Source: JBFKAV01 sp041621405 (lineage in GTDB: Bacteria > Pseudomonadota > Alphaproteobacteria > Rhodobacterales > Rhodobacteraceae). From it: 5,294 bases of DNA. Shown piece by piece: positions 5,085 to 5,294 of this stretch; within the stretch, counting starts at the first letter, position 1, and each line of letters begins with the position of its first letter. Below the pieces are notes generated by a model. That model saw only the letters and a program-made list of their open reading frames with translations, was not told the origin of the DNA and did not search any database. The stretch is taken from contig JBFKAV010000202.1 of assembly GCA_041621405.1 (NCBI GenBank), positions 1-5,294 on the forward strand, read 5' to 3'. The translations under genes and the position numbers were made by a program.

Positions 5085-5294
5085 ATGCCGATGAGCGCCT
5101 GGCTGGTCTCGCTCGAAGGCAACGAGGCCGGGGCCCGGCTCGCGCTCGGGCTGGCGCTGACGGCGGCGTTCCTGCACGCGCTCTTCGGCGCGCTGCAGAA
5201 GGGACGGCACGACCCCTGGCTCTCCCGCGCCGCGATCGACGCCTGCTACGGGATCATCGCCGCGCCCCTCGCCTTCTTCGTCGTGCCCTGGCCC
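5085..5294 (+). CDS. Probable EamA/DMT-family transporter, N-terminal part (cut by window end)
   Basis: An open frame with 70 codons visible that runs off the right edge. A short hydrophilic N-terminus (about 20 residues) is followed by a first membrane helix (ALGLALTAAFLHALFGALQK), a loop (GRHDPWLSR), and the start of a second (ACYGIIAAPLAFFVVPWP). This pattern, with the helix ending in an ALQKGRHDPW-type loop, resembles drug/metabolite transporter family proteins with EamA repeats that I recall from Rhodobacteraceae. These are roughly 10-helix inner-membrane permeases of usually unknown substrate. Two in-frame ATGs (5085 and 5091) are possible starts. Neither has a clear Shine-Dalgarno, and the nearest purine-rich tract is inside the hairpin at 5053-5077. 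It lies 83 bp after ftsY on the same strand and could be co-transcribed. The family call rests only on this fragment. Confidence 0.7.
   Translation, partial: MPMSAWLVSLEGNEAGARLALGLALTAAFLHALFGALQKGRHDPWLSRAAIDACYGIIAAPLAFFVVPWP

Noticed and set aside
1..5294. Mobile elements, CRISPR arrays, tRNA or rRNA genes
   Set aside because: I saw no transposase motifs, no regularly spaced repeats with unique spacers, and no tRNA cloverleaf or conserved rRNA segments on either strand.

Overview
The window is very GC-rich with strong G/C third-position bias. It carries an FtsY of alphaproteobacterial type (short basic amphipathic N-terminus, then an Ala/Pro-rich linker, then the NG GTPase) and an AlkB-like membrane monooxygenase whose motif variants resemble those I recall from Rhodobacteraceae. 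The most likely source is a chromosomal segment of a Rhodobacterales/Rhodobacteraceae bacterium. This is inferred from protein character and gene content; no rRNA or other phylogenetic marker is present.

Layout: (1) 1-94 is a left-edge non-coding stretch with two hairpins downstream of a minus-strand gene. (2) 95-496 (-) encodes a small exported four-cysteine protein of unknown function. (3) 568-2817 (-) encodes an AlkB-type di-iron membrane monooxygenase whose roughly 350-residue catalytic domain is followed by about 390 residues of Ala/Glu/Pro-rich, probably disordered sequence. (4) 2894-3640 (-) encodes a small kinase-fold protein with an atypical catalytic loop. (5) 3641-3765 is a divergent intergenic region. 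(6) 3766-5001 (+) is ftsY, the SRP receptor. (7) 5085-5294 (+) is the start of a probable EamA/DMT-family membrane transporter cut by the window edge, with a strong hairpin just upstream of its start codon.

The three minus-strand genes run in one direction with gaps of 76 and 71 bp, so they could share transcription, but nothing in their predicted functions links them. On the plus strand ftsY and the transporter are codirectional, separated by 83 bp that contain a hairpin. FtsY is a housekeeping protein-targeting factor. The others look like accessory or conserved lineage genes. No rubredoxin or rubredoxin reductase partner for the AlkB homologue is visible here.

The most unusual item is the C-terminal extension of the AlkB homologue, which roughly doubles the protein and contains a few less repetitive islands that look like short linear motifs or amphipathic helices. 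Second is the kinase-like protein, where the usual catalytic Asp position is Arg. I see no mobile element, CRISPR array, tRNA or rRNA, and nothing that amounts to a clearly new multi-gene system.
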